From NCBI GenBank assembly GCA_020073365.1, contig JAIQFL010000097.1, forward strand, positions 1 through 33,623: a stretch of 33,623 nucleotides of DNA, read 5' to 3'. The stretch comes from Terriglobia bacterium. GTDB lineage: Bacteria > Acidobacteriota > Terriglobia > Bryobacterales > Bryobacteraceae. Below are positions 25,978 through 33,623 of this stretch, piece after piece. Made by a program: the position numbers and the translations under genes. The notes beneath the pieces are model-generated. The model was not told the DNA's origin, ran no database searches, and saw nothing but the letters and a program-made list of their open reading frames with translations. Every line of letters begins with the position of its first letter. The first letter of the stretch is position 1.

Positions 25978-26883
25978 ATGAGCAAACTGCATAGGATGGC
26001 TCCGCACTGCTTCGCTGTGGGAATTCTCGCCGCGGCTGCGGCCTACGGACAGTCTCCGCTGAACGGAGTGATCGATATCCACGCGCACAGCGATCCCGAC
26101 AGCCTGCCGCGCAAAATCGACGCCATCGACCTGGCGCGTCTGGCTAAGAAGCGGGGCATGCGCGGGCTGGTACTGAAGAACCACTACGAGCCCACGGCGT
26201 CGCTCGCTTACCTGGTACGAAAAGAGGTGCCGGGTATCGAGATCTTTGGAGGGATCGATCTGAACCTCACGGTGGGCGGCATCAACCCGGCGGCCGTAGA
26301 CCGCATGACCATGATGAAGGGCGGCTGGGGCCGCGTGGTCTGGATGCCGACATTCGACGCCGAAAACCAGGCCCGCTTTTCCAAACAGGACCGGCCATGC
26401 GTCCCTGTCGCAAAAGACGGACAGCTCCTTCCCGCGGTGAAGCAGGTCATCGCGCTGGCGGCGCAGCACCAATTGACACTGGAGACCGGACATTCCTCGG
26501 CGGAAGAAGGGCTCATGATTATTCGCGAGGCCCACCGGCAAGGCGTCCAGCATATTGTAGTCACCCACGCGATGATCGCCCCCGTGCGGATGACGATTCC
26601 CCAGATGCAGGAGGCCGCCCGGGAGGGCGCGTACATCGAGTTCGTCTACAACGGCCTCATCGGACCGAACCGGGAGTACGAGATCGCGGACTACGCGAAG
26701 GCGATTCGCGCGGTCGGCGTGCAGTGGTGCATCCTGTCGAGCGACCTGGGCCAGCCGGCGAACCCGCTACACCCCGATGGCCTGGCAGCCTTCTTCTCCG
26801 CCCTGCGGAATGAGGGCTTCCAGCAATCGGAGATCGACCAGATGTCGAAGGCCAATCCCGCTCGCGCTTTGGGCCTCCCATGA
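25978..26883 (+). CDS. Exported DUF6282-like metal-dependent hydrolase
   Basis: A TIM-barrel amidohydrolase-like protein of 301 residues. A signal peptide precedes position 25 (CFAVGILAAAAAYGQS), so the protein is likely exported. Probable metal ligands are His35 and His37 (IDIHAHSDPD), His69 (LKNHYE), His172 (ETGHSS), His197 (VVTHAM) and Asp256 (LSSDLGQP). These fit an amidohydrolase-type pattern, and the overall sequence matches DUF6282 family proteins. The first ATG (25978) is used although the nearest purine-rich stretch (GAGGT) is rather distant; a second ATG at 25996 is possible. The substrate is unknown. It lies divergently beside the isomerase gene, which may suggest a shared carbohydrate-related role. 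Confidence 0.75.
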   Translation: MSKLHRMAPHCFAVGILAAAAAYGQSPLNGVIDIHAHSDPDSLPRKIDAIDLARLAKKRGMRGLVLKNHYEPTASLAYLVRKEVPGIEIFGGIDLNLTVGGINPAAVDRMTMMKGGWGRVVWMPTFDAENQARFSKQDRPCVPVAKDGQLLPAVKQVIALAAQHQLTLETGHSSAEEGLMIIREAHRQGVQHIVVTHAMIAPVRMTIPQMQEAAREGAYIEFVYNGLIGPNREYEIADYAKAIRAVGVQWCILSSDLGQPANPLHPDGLAAFFSALRNEGFQQSEIDQMSKANPARALGLP

Positions 26884-27004
26884 CCCCTCCTCCGCTGCCC
26901 CTAATTGGCCGAGGATCCCAGGATCTCAGCGGCCGCTGGATAAAGAGCTCCACCAGGTGCTGTTCCCGCGGGTACCAGGATTGGGCGTCGCATGGACGAC
27001 CGTC

Positions 27005-27026
27005 ACACAACGCATTCTCGTTGTGT
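27005..27026. repeat. Hairpin after the TonB receptor gene
   Basis: ACACAACG and CGTTGTGT, perfect 8-base arms with a 6-base loop, lie 7 bases beyond the stop of the TonB receptor gene. No T-run follows on the minus strand, so it is a terminator candidate of the U-poor kind. The rest of the 149-base gap after the hydrolase gene shows nothing. Confidence 0.45.
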
Positions 27027-27032
27027 CTTCAC

Positions 27033-30000
27033 TCAAAATAGTAGCTTCAATCCAAATTGAATCTGTCGAGATGTGCTGGATGTCGCCGTGATCACGCCAG
27101 CAGTCGGCGACGGTCCTGAGTTGGCCGAAGAAAACACAACCGTGTTCGGCGTGCTGAAGTTCGTACGGTTCAGGAGGTTGAAGAACTCGGCGCGGAACTG
27201 TAGCTTTACGCTTTCCGTGACAGCCGTGTTCTTGAGCACCGAGAAATCCACCGTGGCAGAGCCCGGACCGATGAATATGTCGCGGCCCACGTTGCCGTAG
27301 GTTCCGTTCGACGGCACGGCAAACGCGGCGGGATTGAAGTACTGGCTGGGGCCACCCAGGATCACCGGCCCATGAAACGCAGGATTCCATGAGGGCCGCA
27401 CCGGATTGCGCGTGTCGCCGTCGTTTGAGGGATTGAATCCCAACTGCGGCGTAAAGGGAAATCCGCATTGGAACGTGCCGATGCCGCCCAGCGTCCAGCC
27501 GCCGACCGCTTTGGCCCACCCGCCGCTCGCGTTCTTGAAGAACGTCTTGCCGCGGCCAAAGGGCAGCTCATAGGTCCCGTTGATCACCGCCGAATGCCGC
27601 GCGTCGTAGGTCGAAAGGCCCCAATCAATGTGCGGATTCAGCGGGTACATCACAAAGCCGGGAGCGTTCGCGCCTACGCTGCTGTTCCACGCGCTACCAT
27701 CGTCCAGGCTCTTGGAGAACGTGTACACAGTGCGAAGTTGCAAGCCGCGGCTCGAACGATGATTCACGTCGATCTGGAGCGCGTTATAGCTGCTGTGCCC
27801 GCTGGACCACCACGTGGTCGTGTTGCCTACCGCCGGATTGGCCAGCGGCGAGCCTGGCGCAAAGTAGATCGCGCCATCGGTCAGCGCGGGGACAGGCAGA
27901 TTCGCGTCCAGCGCCAGGATCTCATGATATCCGCGCGATCCTACGTATCCAACACCGAGTGAAACTGAAGCCCAGAGCTGCTGCTCAATCTTGAAGTTGT
28001 ATGACAGCACTGTTGGAATCCTCGTGTCCGGCTGGATCCCGCTAGGGGTGGCCTTGCTGCCTGAAGGAAGCTGCGCGCCGGGGACAATGCTCAGCCCGTC
28101 CAGCGCCACGTTCTTCAACGACACCGTTGGATTGAACGGTCCGTTCTGATCCAGGCGATAGCTGATCGCGTCGAGTTGCTGGTGAAACATGCCAAAGCCC
28201 GTGTGGATCACCGTCTTCTGCCTGCCGAAGGGATCCCACGCGATGCCCACGCGCGGCTCCGGCAGGAATTTCCCGTTGTTCTCGGCGAACACCGAACCGC
28301 CGACGTGAGGCTGGGTCTGAATGACGCCGTTGGAATCGAACAGGTAGTTGGCGGCGCGGCCGTGGGCCTCGTGCATCCCATCGGAATGCTCGATGCGCAA
28401 CCCCACGGATACTTCGAGGCTGGGTCGCACCTTGATCGAATCCTGGATGTACTCGGCGGCCTCAATCGACCGCCAGCTAAGCGGCGTGGACGTCGGGACC
28501 ACCGTGAAGCTGGAGATGGTTCCTTCGAGGAAGCTCGCCAGGCTCCCAAACGATGCCTGCCCGAACTGGTCCTGTGCCAGGTTGTCGTTATTCTGAAGGC
28601 GCTGGACCCACGCGCCAAACTCGATCTGGTGGATGCCCCTCGTCAGGTTCACATGGTCCTCCCAAGTGAATAAGTTTCGCGCCGCCGTAAGATGGCTGCC
28701 GGCGTTGGTCCCGGCCAGGGTAATCTGCGACGCGCCATTGAGCGCCGTCCCCCCTCCGATTACCACCGCACCAATCGGAGCGCCCTGCACCCATCCGGGC
28801 ACGCTAACCGGTGTCGAGCCGGTGAAGTAATAGGCACCGCGTGAGAACCCGACTCTTGCGGTGTTCAACGCCCTCGGTGAGAAGACGTGGGTCTCCTGGA
28901 GGCTCAACACCTGCTCGCGAAGGGTCTCATAGACCCGGCTCAGCGGGTTCGCCGTAGGCGTGTCGTCGGCGCTGTCGTCGATGGTGTAGACGGCCGATAG
29001 CGAATCCTTGTCCGAAAACGCATGGTCGAGCCGCGCGTTGCCGAAGTCCTCTCGAATGGTCTGCAGTGGGTTGCTGAACGCCTCGCCGATTCCCCCGCCC
29101 AGGCTGGGCCCGTTCTGCTTGGGCCACAGCGGGAGCAGGGCGCGGGCCGCCGGCGTGATCGCCACGTTGATCAGGTTCCCAAGCGCATCGGGAAGATAGC
29201 CCGCACGGGCGTTGTTGTCCGGAACCAGGGTCACGTCGCTCAAACCCAGATGCTGGCGGAAGCCCTCATAATTACCGAACAGGAACGTCTTGTCTCTCCG
29301 GATCGGCCCGCCTAGCGTGCCCCCGAATTCGTTGCGCTCGAACTGCGGGATCGGACCGAAGTCGAAAAAGTTGCGAGCGTCCAGAGCGCTGTTCCGCAAG
29401 AACTCGTACACCGAGCCTTGGACCCGGTTGGTGCCGGAGGCGGTGACAATGCTGACCTGCGCCCCAGGCCGCTTTCCGTACTGCGCGCCGTAGACGTCCG
29501 TGACCACGTTGAACTCGCGCACGGCGTCTACACCCAGAAGCTGGCCGCTCGCGCCACCGGGCGTGACGTTGATCTCCGAGGCACCCGTGTATTCAATCCC
29601 GTTCAGCAAAAACAGATTCTCCTGCGGACGCCGGCCCGACACGGCGAACATATTGCCGACCGCGGAGTTGGATGTGCCGATGCCGCCGGAGCGCTGCGAT
29701 GAATAGTTCACAATACCGGGGTTCAGGGTCATCAGACCGTCGTAGCTGCGTCCGTTGAGCGGGAGATCCTTGACCTGGCGCTCGCCTACTAATCCCGAGA
29801 TCTGCTCCGTGGATAGATTCACCGGGGCGGCCGACGCTTCCACCGTCACCGTCTGGCTGATCTCGCCCACGTTGAGCGTCAGATTGACGGCGTTCTCCTG
29901 GCCAACCACCAGCGTGATCCCGGTCTTCTGTGACTGGGTGAAACCCTCCTTGGCTGCGGTCACTTGATATTGACCCACGCCGAGACCCGGCGCCGAGTAG

Positions 30001-30176
30001 CGCCCGGCCTCGTCGGTGATCAGGGTTCGGACCGACCCGGTCTCAACGCTCTTGATTGTCACCGTGGCAGCCGGCAGTGCCAAGCCCGACGAGTCGGACA
30101 CGACACCGCTGATCGAGGCCTGCTGGGCGATTCCGGGAAGGACTGTCAAAAGTATGATGAATGAGAATCGTCTCAT
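27033..30176 (-). CDS. TonB-dependent receptor with carboxypeptidase-regulatory-like N-terminal domain (Oar-like)
   Basis: A large outer-membrane protein of 1047 residues. It has a signal peptide (about residues 1-18, RRFSFIILLTVLPGIAQQ), then a carboxypeptidase-regulatory-like fold (about 20-100; SISGVVSDSSGLALPAATVT, GRYSAPGLGVGQYQVTA). A plug domain follows with VKDLPLNGRSYDGLMTLNPG, and then a long beta-barrel ending in Phe (FGLKLLF), typical of outer-membrane barrels. Proteins like this are numerous in acidobacteria and take up or sense large substrates such as glycan breakdown products; the substrate here is unknown. No TonB box can be named with certainty. ATG 30176 is chosen because an AAGGGG site lies 7 bases before it and the signal peptide starts there. 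Confidence 0.92.
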   Translation of the reverse strand: MRRFSFIILLTVLPGIAQQASISGVVSDSSGLALPAATVTIKSVETGSVRTLITDEAGRYSAPGLGVGQYQVTAAKEGFTQSQKTGITLVVGQENAVNLTLNVGEISQTVTVEASAAPVNLSTEQISGLVGERQVKDLPLNGRSYDGLMTLNPGIVNYSSQRSGGIGTSNSAVGNMFAVSGRRPQENLFLLNGIEYTGASEINVTPGGASGQLLGVDAVREFNVVTDVYGAQYGKRPGAQVSIVTASGTNRVQGSVYEFLRNSALDARNFFDFGPIPQFERNEFGGTLGGPIRRDKTFLFGNYEGFRQHLGLSDVTLVPDNNARAGYLPDALGNLINVAITPAARALLPLWPKQNGPSLGGGIGEAFSNPLQTIREDFGNARLDHAFSDKDSLSAVYTIDDSADDTPTANPLSRVYETLREQVLSLQETHVFSPRALNTARVGFSRGAYYFTGSTPVSVPGWVQGAPIGAVVIGGGTALNGASQITLAGTNAGSHLTAARNLFTWEDHVNLTRGIHQIEFGAWVQRLQNNDNLAQDQFGQASFGSLASFLEGTISSFTVVPTSTPLSWRSIEAAEYIQDSIKVRPSLEVSVGLRIEHSDGMHEAHGRAANYLFDSNGVIQTQPHVGGSVFAENNGKFLPEPRVGIAWDPFGRQKTVIHTGFGMFHQQLDAISYRLDQNGPFNPTVSLKNVALDGLSIVPGAQLPSGSKATPSGIQPDTRIPTVLSYNFKIEQQLWASVSLGVGYVGSRGYHEILALDANLPVPALTDGAIYFAPGSPLANPAVGNTTTWWSSGHSSYNALQIDVNHRSSRGLQLRTVYTFSKSLDDGSAWNSSVGANAPGFVMYPLNPHIDWGLSTYDARHSAVINGTYELPFGRGKTFFKNASGGWAKAVGGWTLGGIGTFQCGFPFTPQLGFNPSNDGDTRNPVRPSWNPAFHGPVILGGPSQYFNPAAFAVPSNGTYGNVGRDIFIGPGSATVDFSVLKNTAVTESVKLQFRAEFFNLLNRTNFSTPNTVVFSSANSGPSPTAGVITATSSTSRQIQFGLKLLF

Positions 30177-30360
30177 CTTACAACCCCTTACTAATCTTAT
30201 ATTTGAACGGTGAGAAAGGAGTGTTTCAAGGGAGACAACACGCTCAGGACACGTAAACCTGGGGCATTGTCCCATATCTAGATCGAGTATAGGGTGTTTC
30301 CTCCCCGGGGTCAAGAGGAACCCTTCCGGGCGGCACCATGCGCCCGTTCCCTTCACGGCG

Positions 30361-30935
30361 TCAGGCGCCGCCTTGCGAAACAATGTCGGTCACCCACTCG
30401 CTCTGATAGGCGGCCCAGGAATAGCTGGCCTGACAACGCTCGAAAATGCGGCCGTGAACGGGATTCAACTTTCCGGCGAAATGGTTCAGCAGTTTCGTCC
30501 CATTCGTCTCGCACCGCTGTTTCATCAGCTTTTGGGCTTGTTCAATTCATAGTCCCCTATCCGCACAAAGGAGTTCCGTTGCTGCCGGTACTCCGCCCTT
30601 GCTGGTTCATTTGCCGGCCAACCATTCCCGCCCGTTCAGGTCACTTGAATGTTGAAGGGAAACCATGTCTGAAATCCGCGCGTACATCCACGCCACCACC
30701 GGATGGATCTGGTATTGATACAACACGGGGTGGCAGGGCCGCACCCGCCTGATTCGAACGCCTCGATGTTCAAACGTCGGGCTCGGCTCCATTGCGCTGA
30801 TGGCACATACCAGTCGGCTTGTGATTTTCTTCCCCTGGGCCACCTGCCGCGCCAACGCATCTTTATCGGTGCCCGGGTTTGGCAGACAGATCACCGGCAA
30901 TCCCTGCTTGGACGAATGGTTGCAAAGACTCGCTT
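30361..30935 (-). pseudogene. Decayed gene of a widely dispersed uncharacterised family
   Basis: A damaged gene whose family I recognise by motif but cannot name. The opening is lost; it can be followed from about 30910 (LPVICLPNPGTDKDALARQV, EPSPTFEHRGVRI, RPCHPVLYQYQIHPVVAWMY). A one-base insertion in a T-run near 30677 changes the frame to FQTWFPFNIQV, and a later shift returns to NGREWLAG. Two more shifts give EYRQQRNSFVRIGDYE and then EQAQKLMKQRCETNGTKLL, HFAGKLNPVHGRIFERC, and AYQSEWVTDIV before TGA at 30361-30363. Homologues have the motif WFPF followed by CLNGREWLARQMD. It stands where a MATE transporter gene is cut, so it may have come with an insertion or rearrangement. Confidence 0.6.
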
Positions 30936-31106
30936 TTAATGTTCACTCGTCCCCTTCATCCGAGCATAGTCATTGACCAGTACCTTGTCTATGCAGAGAT
31001 ACTGTTCCATTTTTGCGGCCCAGCCAAGTTCCGCAAGAGCCAGCGGCGCGGCCAGGCGCAACATGGGATGAAACTCCCGCCGCAGGTTGGCCCAGGAGGT
31101 CGCCAT
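30936..31106 (-). pseudogene. Truncated 5' end of a MATE-family transporter gene
   Basis: The frame starts at ATG 31106, five bases after the xerC stop. The first 31 residues (ATSWANLRREFHPMLRLAAP, then LALAELGWAA) match the N-terminus of MATE multidrug efflux proteins. After GWAA the likeness ends near 31013, where a foreign tail (KMEQYLCIDKVLVNDYARMK) leads to TAA at 30936-30938. The rest of the transporter, about 420 residues, is missing. The simplest reading is a deletion or insertion joining MATE to the decayed gene on the left. It was probably cotranscribed with xerC. Confidence 0.65.
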
Positions 31107-31111
31107 CAAAG

Positions 31112-32008
31112 CTATGCCCTCGGATGCGCCTTGTCGTACACGGCCATCAGGTCTACGAGGGAAACCTGCGTATACTTCTGCGTGGTGGAGAGCCGCGCGT
31201 GGCCCAGCAACTCCTGGATGGCGCGCAGGTCGGCGCCGTCGGCCAGCAGGTGCGTGGCGTACGCGTGGCGGAAGCTGTGCGGATGGATGGAAGGATCGCC
31301 GCTCAGGTAGATGGCGTAAAACTTGACGATGCCGTGAATGCCGCGAGGGGTCAGGCGATGGTTGCGGTGGTTGAGAAAGACGGCTGGCTCGTCGCGTACC
31401 ACGGGGCGGGCGGCCAGGTAGCGCTCCAAGGCTTCCGCAGCCTTGCCCGGCAGGGGAACCTGGCGCTCCTTGCGGCCTTTGCCGCGCACGCGCAGCCATC
31501 GTTCGGTGCGGTCCAGATCCTCGAGATTCAGGCCCGCCAGTTCGCTGACGCGTACGCCGCAGCCGTAGAGCAGCTCGAAGATGGCGCGATCGCGCGCAGG
31601 AAATGGCCGCTCCACCTTGCCGCTGCCAACGCCGTCGATCAAGTTATTGACCTGCTCCGCGGTCATCACTTCGGGCAATTTCCTGGGCGCCTTGGGGGTA
31701 TGCACCAGGCGTGCGGCGTTGATCTTGATGACGCCCTCGCGGAGCATGAAACGGAAGAGGCCGCGGACGGCCGCCAGCTTCCGGCGGATGGTGACCGCGA
31801 TCAGCTCGTCGCGGTAGAGGCCCGCCAGCCACTCCCGGAGGATCAGGAGATCGAGTTCAGGCGGCGCGGGCGGCGCCAGCTCCGGGGGCGAGAGGAAATC
31901 CAGAAACTGGCGCAGGTCGGCGGTGTAAGCGGTGATGGTGTGGGGAGAAGCGCCCTCGCGCGCCAGTTCCTGGAGATAGCTTTCGATTTGGGCGGAGAGT
32001 TCAGACAT
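31112..32008 (-). CDS. xerC: Tyrosine recombinase XerC
   Basis: A site-specific tyrosine recombinase of 298 residues that resolves chromosome dimers together with XerD. The N-terminal SAM-like core-binding domain (about 1-90) and catalytic domain (110-298) are complete. The catalytic residues are Arg153 (GCGVRVSEL), Lys177 (RGKGRKE), His244 and Arg247 (HSFRHAYATHLL), His270 (LGHARLSTTQ) and Tyr279 (TQKYT). The start at ATG 32008 overlaps the trmFO stop by 8 bases; a longer open frame shadows trmFO. The trmFO-xerC order is the common chromosomal one, which supports XerC rather than a phage integrase. Confidence 0.92.
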   Translation of the reverse strand: MSELSAQIESYLQELAREGASPHTITAYTADLRQFLDFLSPPELAPPAPPELDLLILREWLAGLYRDELIAVTIRRKLAAVRGLFRFMLREGVIKINAARLVHTPKAPRKLPEVMTAEQVNNLIDGVGSGKVERPFPARDRAIFELLYGCGVRVSELAGLNLEDLDRTERWLRVRGKGRKERQVPLPGKAAEALERYLAARPVVRDEPAVFLNHRNHRLTPRGIHGIVKFYAIYLSGDPSIHPHSFRHAYATHLLADGADLRAIQELLGHARLSTTQKYTQVSLVDLMAVYDKAHPRA

Positions 32009-33365
32009 AGTGGGGCATGGCTCCCGGCGTGCCCAAGCCGGAGTGTTCCAGCGCTTCCAGGGCGCGGCGGCACACCTCGGCATGGCGGGCCCGTTTGTCA
32101 CGGCGCAGTCGATGCCTGGTGGCCTCATCCAGTGGCGGTAGCAGGTCGAAGGTGATGTTGGCGGGCTGGTAATTGGACGGATCGGCCCCGGAGATGTAGT
32201 GACACAGTGAACCCAACGCGCTTTCCCGTGGAAGAGGCTGGGGCTGGCCGCCCGTGGCCAAGGCTGCGGCGTGCATGCCCGCCATCAGTCCGGTGGCGAT
32301 GGCCTCCACGTAACCTTCCACGCCCGAAATCTGCCCGGCAAACAGCGCGTCGGGGTGTGCCCGCAGTTGGAGCGTGGGGGTCAGAAGCGCGGGCGCATTG
32401 ATGTACGTGTTGCGATGGATCTGGCCGAAACGCAGGAACTCGGCGTTTTCGAGTCCAGGGATGAGCCGGAGAATGCGCGCCTGCTCGCCGAACTTCAGGT
32501 GGTTTTGAAAACCCACCAGGTTGAAGCTCTGGGCGCGCAGGCTCTCCTGCCGCAACTGCACCACCGCCCAGGGCCGGCGTCCGGTGCGTGGATCGGCGAG
32601 CCCCATGGGCTTCATGGGACCGAAGCGCAGCGTTTCGCGGCCGCGGCGCGCCAGTTCTTCGATGGGCAGGCACGCCTCAAAGTAGGGCGTGTGGTCTTCC
32701 GGGATGTGCGCGGAAACGCCCTGGGCCTGGAGCAGCTCGTCGACGAATCGCTCGTACTGCTCGCGGTCGAACGGGCAGTTGAGGTAATCGTCGGTGCCAT
32801 CGGTGGACTTGCCGTAGCGCGAGGCCCAGAAGGCAATGGTGGGGTCCACCGATTCGGCCTCCACGATGGGGCTGATGCTGTCGTAAAAAAACAGGCGGCT
32901 CGATCCGGTGAGGCGCGCGATCTCCTGGGCGAGGGCGTCACTGGTGAGCGGGCCGGTGGCGATGATGGCGATGGCATGCTAGGGGAGGGCTGTCACTTCC
33001 TCGCGGCGAACCTCGATCAGCGGTTCGGACGCGATGGCGCCGGTCACCTCTGCGGAGAACAGCTCGCGATCCACGGTGAGCGCGTGGCCGCCGGGCACAC
33101 GGGCCTTCCCGGCGGCGCACAGAAGCAGCGAACCCAGGCGGCGCAACTCTTCTTTCAGGAGCCAGGGCGCCGTGGATTCCTGTTCGGACTTGAGCGAATT
33201 GCTGCACACGAGCTCGGCAAGACGATCGGTCTGGTGAGCGGGGGTGCGCCGCACGGGGCGCATTTCGTGCAGAATCGAGCGCAGACCGCGCCGCGCGATT
33301 TGCCAGGCGGCTTCCGTGCCCGCCAGACCCCCGCCGATAATGTGAATGGGTTCACGCAAGAGCAA
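32001..33365 (-). pseudogene. trmFO: trmFO with one in-frame amber codon
   Basis: TrmFO is the folate- and FAD-dependent tRNA methyltransferase that makes ribothymidine at position 54 of tRNA. The N-terminal FAD-binding motif (IHIIGGGLAGTEAAWQIARR) and the LVCSNSLKSEQESTAPW signature are clear. The middle has IAIIATGPLTSDALAQEIA and FYDSISPIVEAESVDPTIAF, and the last part has EGYVEAIATGLMAGMHAAA. The gene would be about 454 codons, normal length. At 32979-32981 (codon 129) there is TAG where homologues have a charged residue (ALP-stop-HAIAI), and the frame continues unchanged, so one GAG-to-TAG change explains it. The start is TTG 33365 behind GGAAG. Either a real mutation or a sequencing error. 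Confidence 0.85.
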
Positions 33366-33555
33366 GCCCGTGCTTCCAGGATAACCGACGGCAGCCGCTA
33401 ACCCAAGTTCGTCACGACATTTGTCGTTTAAGCTATTTTGGGGCCTGCACGGAGTCTAAATTCCATGGCTGCCATCGGGAGTTCGCAAAATCGCAATGTA
33501 GTGTAGACCTGACCTCTTGTCCCGCGATCTGTCTTTATGACACGATCAGGCGAGA

Positions 33556-33623
33556 ATGTTTTTGCGCCCGAATCATCGGAGCAAGGACGGCAAGGAGCAC
33601 ACCTACTGGTCGCTGGTGGAATC
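33556..33623 (+). mobile_element. 5' start of an IS1634-type transposase, cut by the window edge
   Basis: From ATG 33556 the frame reads FLRPNHRSKDGKEHTYWSLVE to the end of the window. Transposases of the IS1634 group begin in this manner (Phe-x-Arg-x-Asn-x-x-x-Lys-x-Gly-x-x-x-x-Tyr-Trp-Ser-x-Val-Glu). The preceding 33366-33555 region has no gene and should contain the left end of the element; I could not recognise its terminal repeat. The element lies upstream of trmFO and divergent from it. Confidence 0.7.

Noticed and set aside
32001..33365. Amber recoding as explanation for the TAG in trmFO and csb3
   Set aside because: TAG is used as the ordinary stop by the sigma-54 activator, the MFS gene and the flgN-like gene, and the csb3 remnant also carries frameshifts.

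Overview
The window is GC-rich, densely coded DNA. It most resembles an acidobacterium of the Solibacter/Bryobacter kind. That is an inference from the gene mix: an Oar-like TonB receptor with an N-terminal carboxypeptidase-regulatory-like domain, a TPR-CHAT/sigma/anti-sigma operon, a FlgM-FlgN-FlgK-FlgL block, and many short decayed accessory genes. No rRNA or tRNA gene was seen.

Layout. Positions 1-2542 hold a MoxR-type AAA+ ATPase (cut by the window edge) overlapping a large partner protein. Positions 2574-7210 are a flagellar block: a sigma-54-type activator reads leftward, and divergent from it lie flgM, a flgN-like gene, flgK and flgL, behind a good sigma-28-type promoter. Positions 7211-8703 hold a ygiB/ygiC-like pair and 8872-10425 an animal-type heme peroxidase, all on the minus strand. 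Positions 11012-16452 form a four-gene plus-strand operon: GH13 amylase-like enzyme, MFS exporter, MntP-like small membrane protein and a beta-propeller protein.

Positions 16568-19731 are the wreck of a type I-G (formerly I-U) CRISPR-Cas locus on the minus strand. It has the HD part of cas3, a Csb3/Cas8-like gene broken by several stops and frameshifts, an apparently intact cas2, and a cas4-cas1 fusion whose Cas1 half is frameshifted and truncated. No CRISPR array is present.

Positions 19850-23697 are a tightly coupled minus-strand operon: an exported TPR-CHAT (caspase-like) protein, then an ECF-like sigma factor, then a membrane zinc-finger anti-sigma protein. Inverted repeats lie upstream of it. 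This is the most interesting module: it looks like a protease-controlled sigma switch.

Positions 24367-30176 hold an arabinose-isomerase-like gene, a divergent DUF6282-like metal hydrolase and a large TonB-dependent receptor. Positions 30361-31106 are a junction of broken genes: a decayed gene of a dispersed family, and a MATE transporter cut after about 31 codons. Positions 31112-33365 carry xerC and trmFO, the latter with one in-frame amber codon. The right edge enters the start of an IS1634-type transposase.

Working together: the flagellar genes form a late hook-filament-junction unit with its own anti-sigma-28 factor. The CHAT/sigma/anti-sigma genes form a likely signal-transduction unit. 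trmFO-xerC is a housekeeping pair that once continued into a MATE gene.
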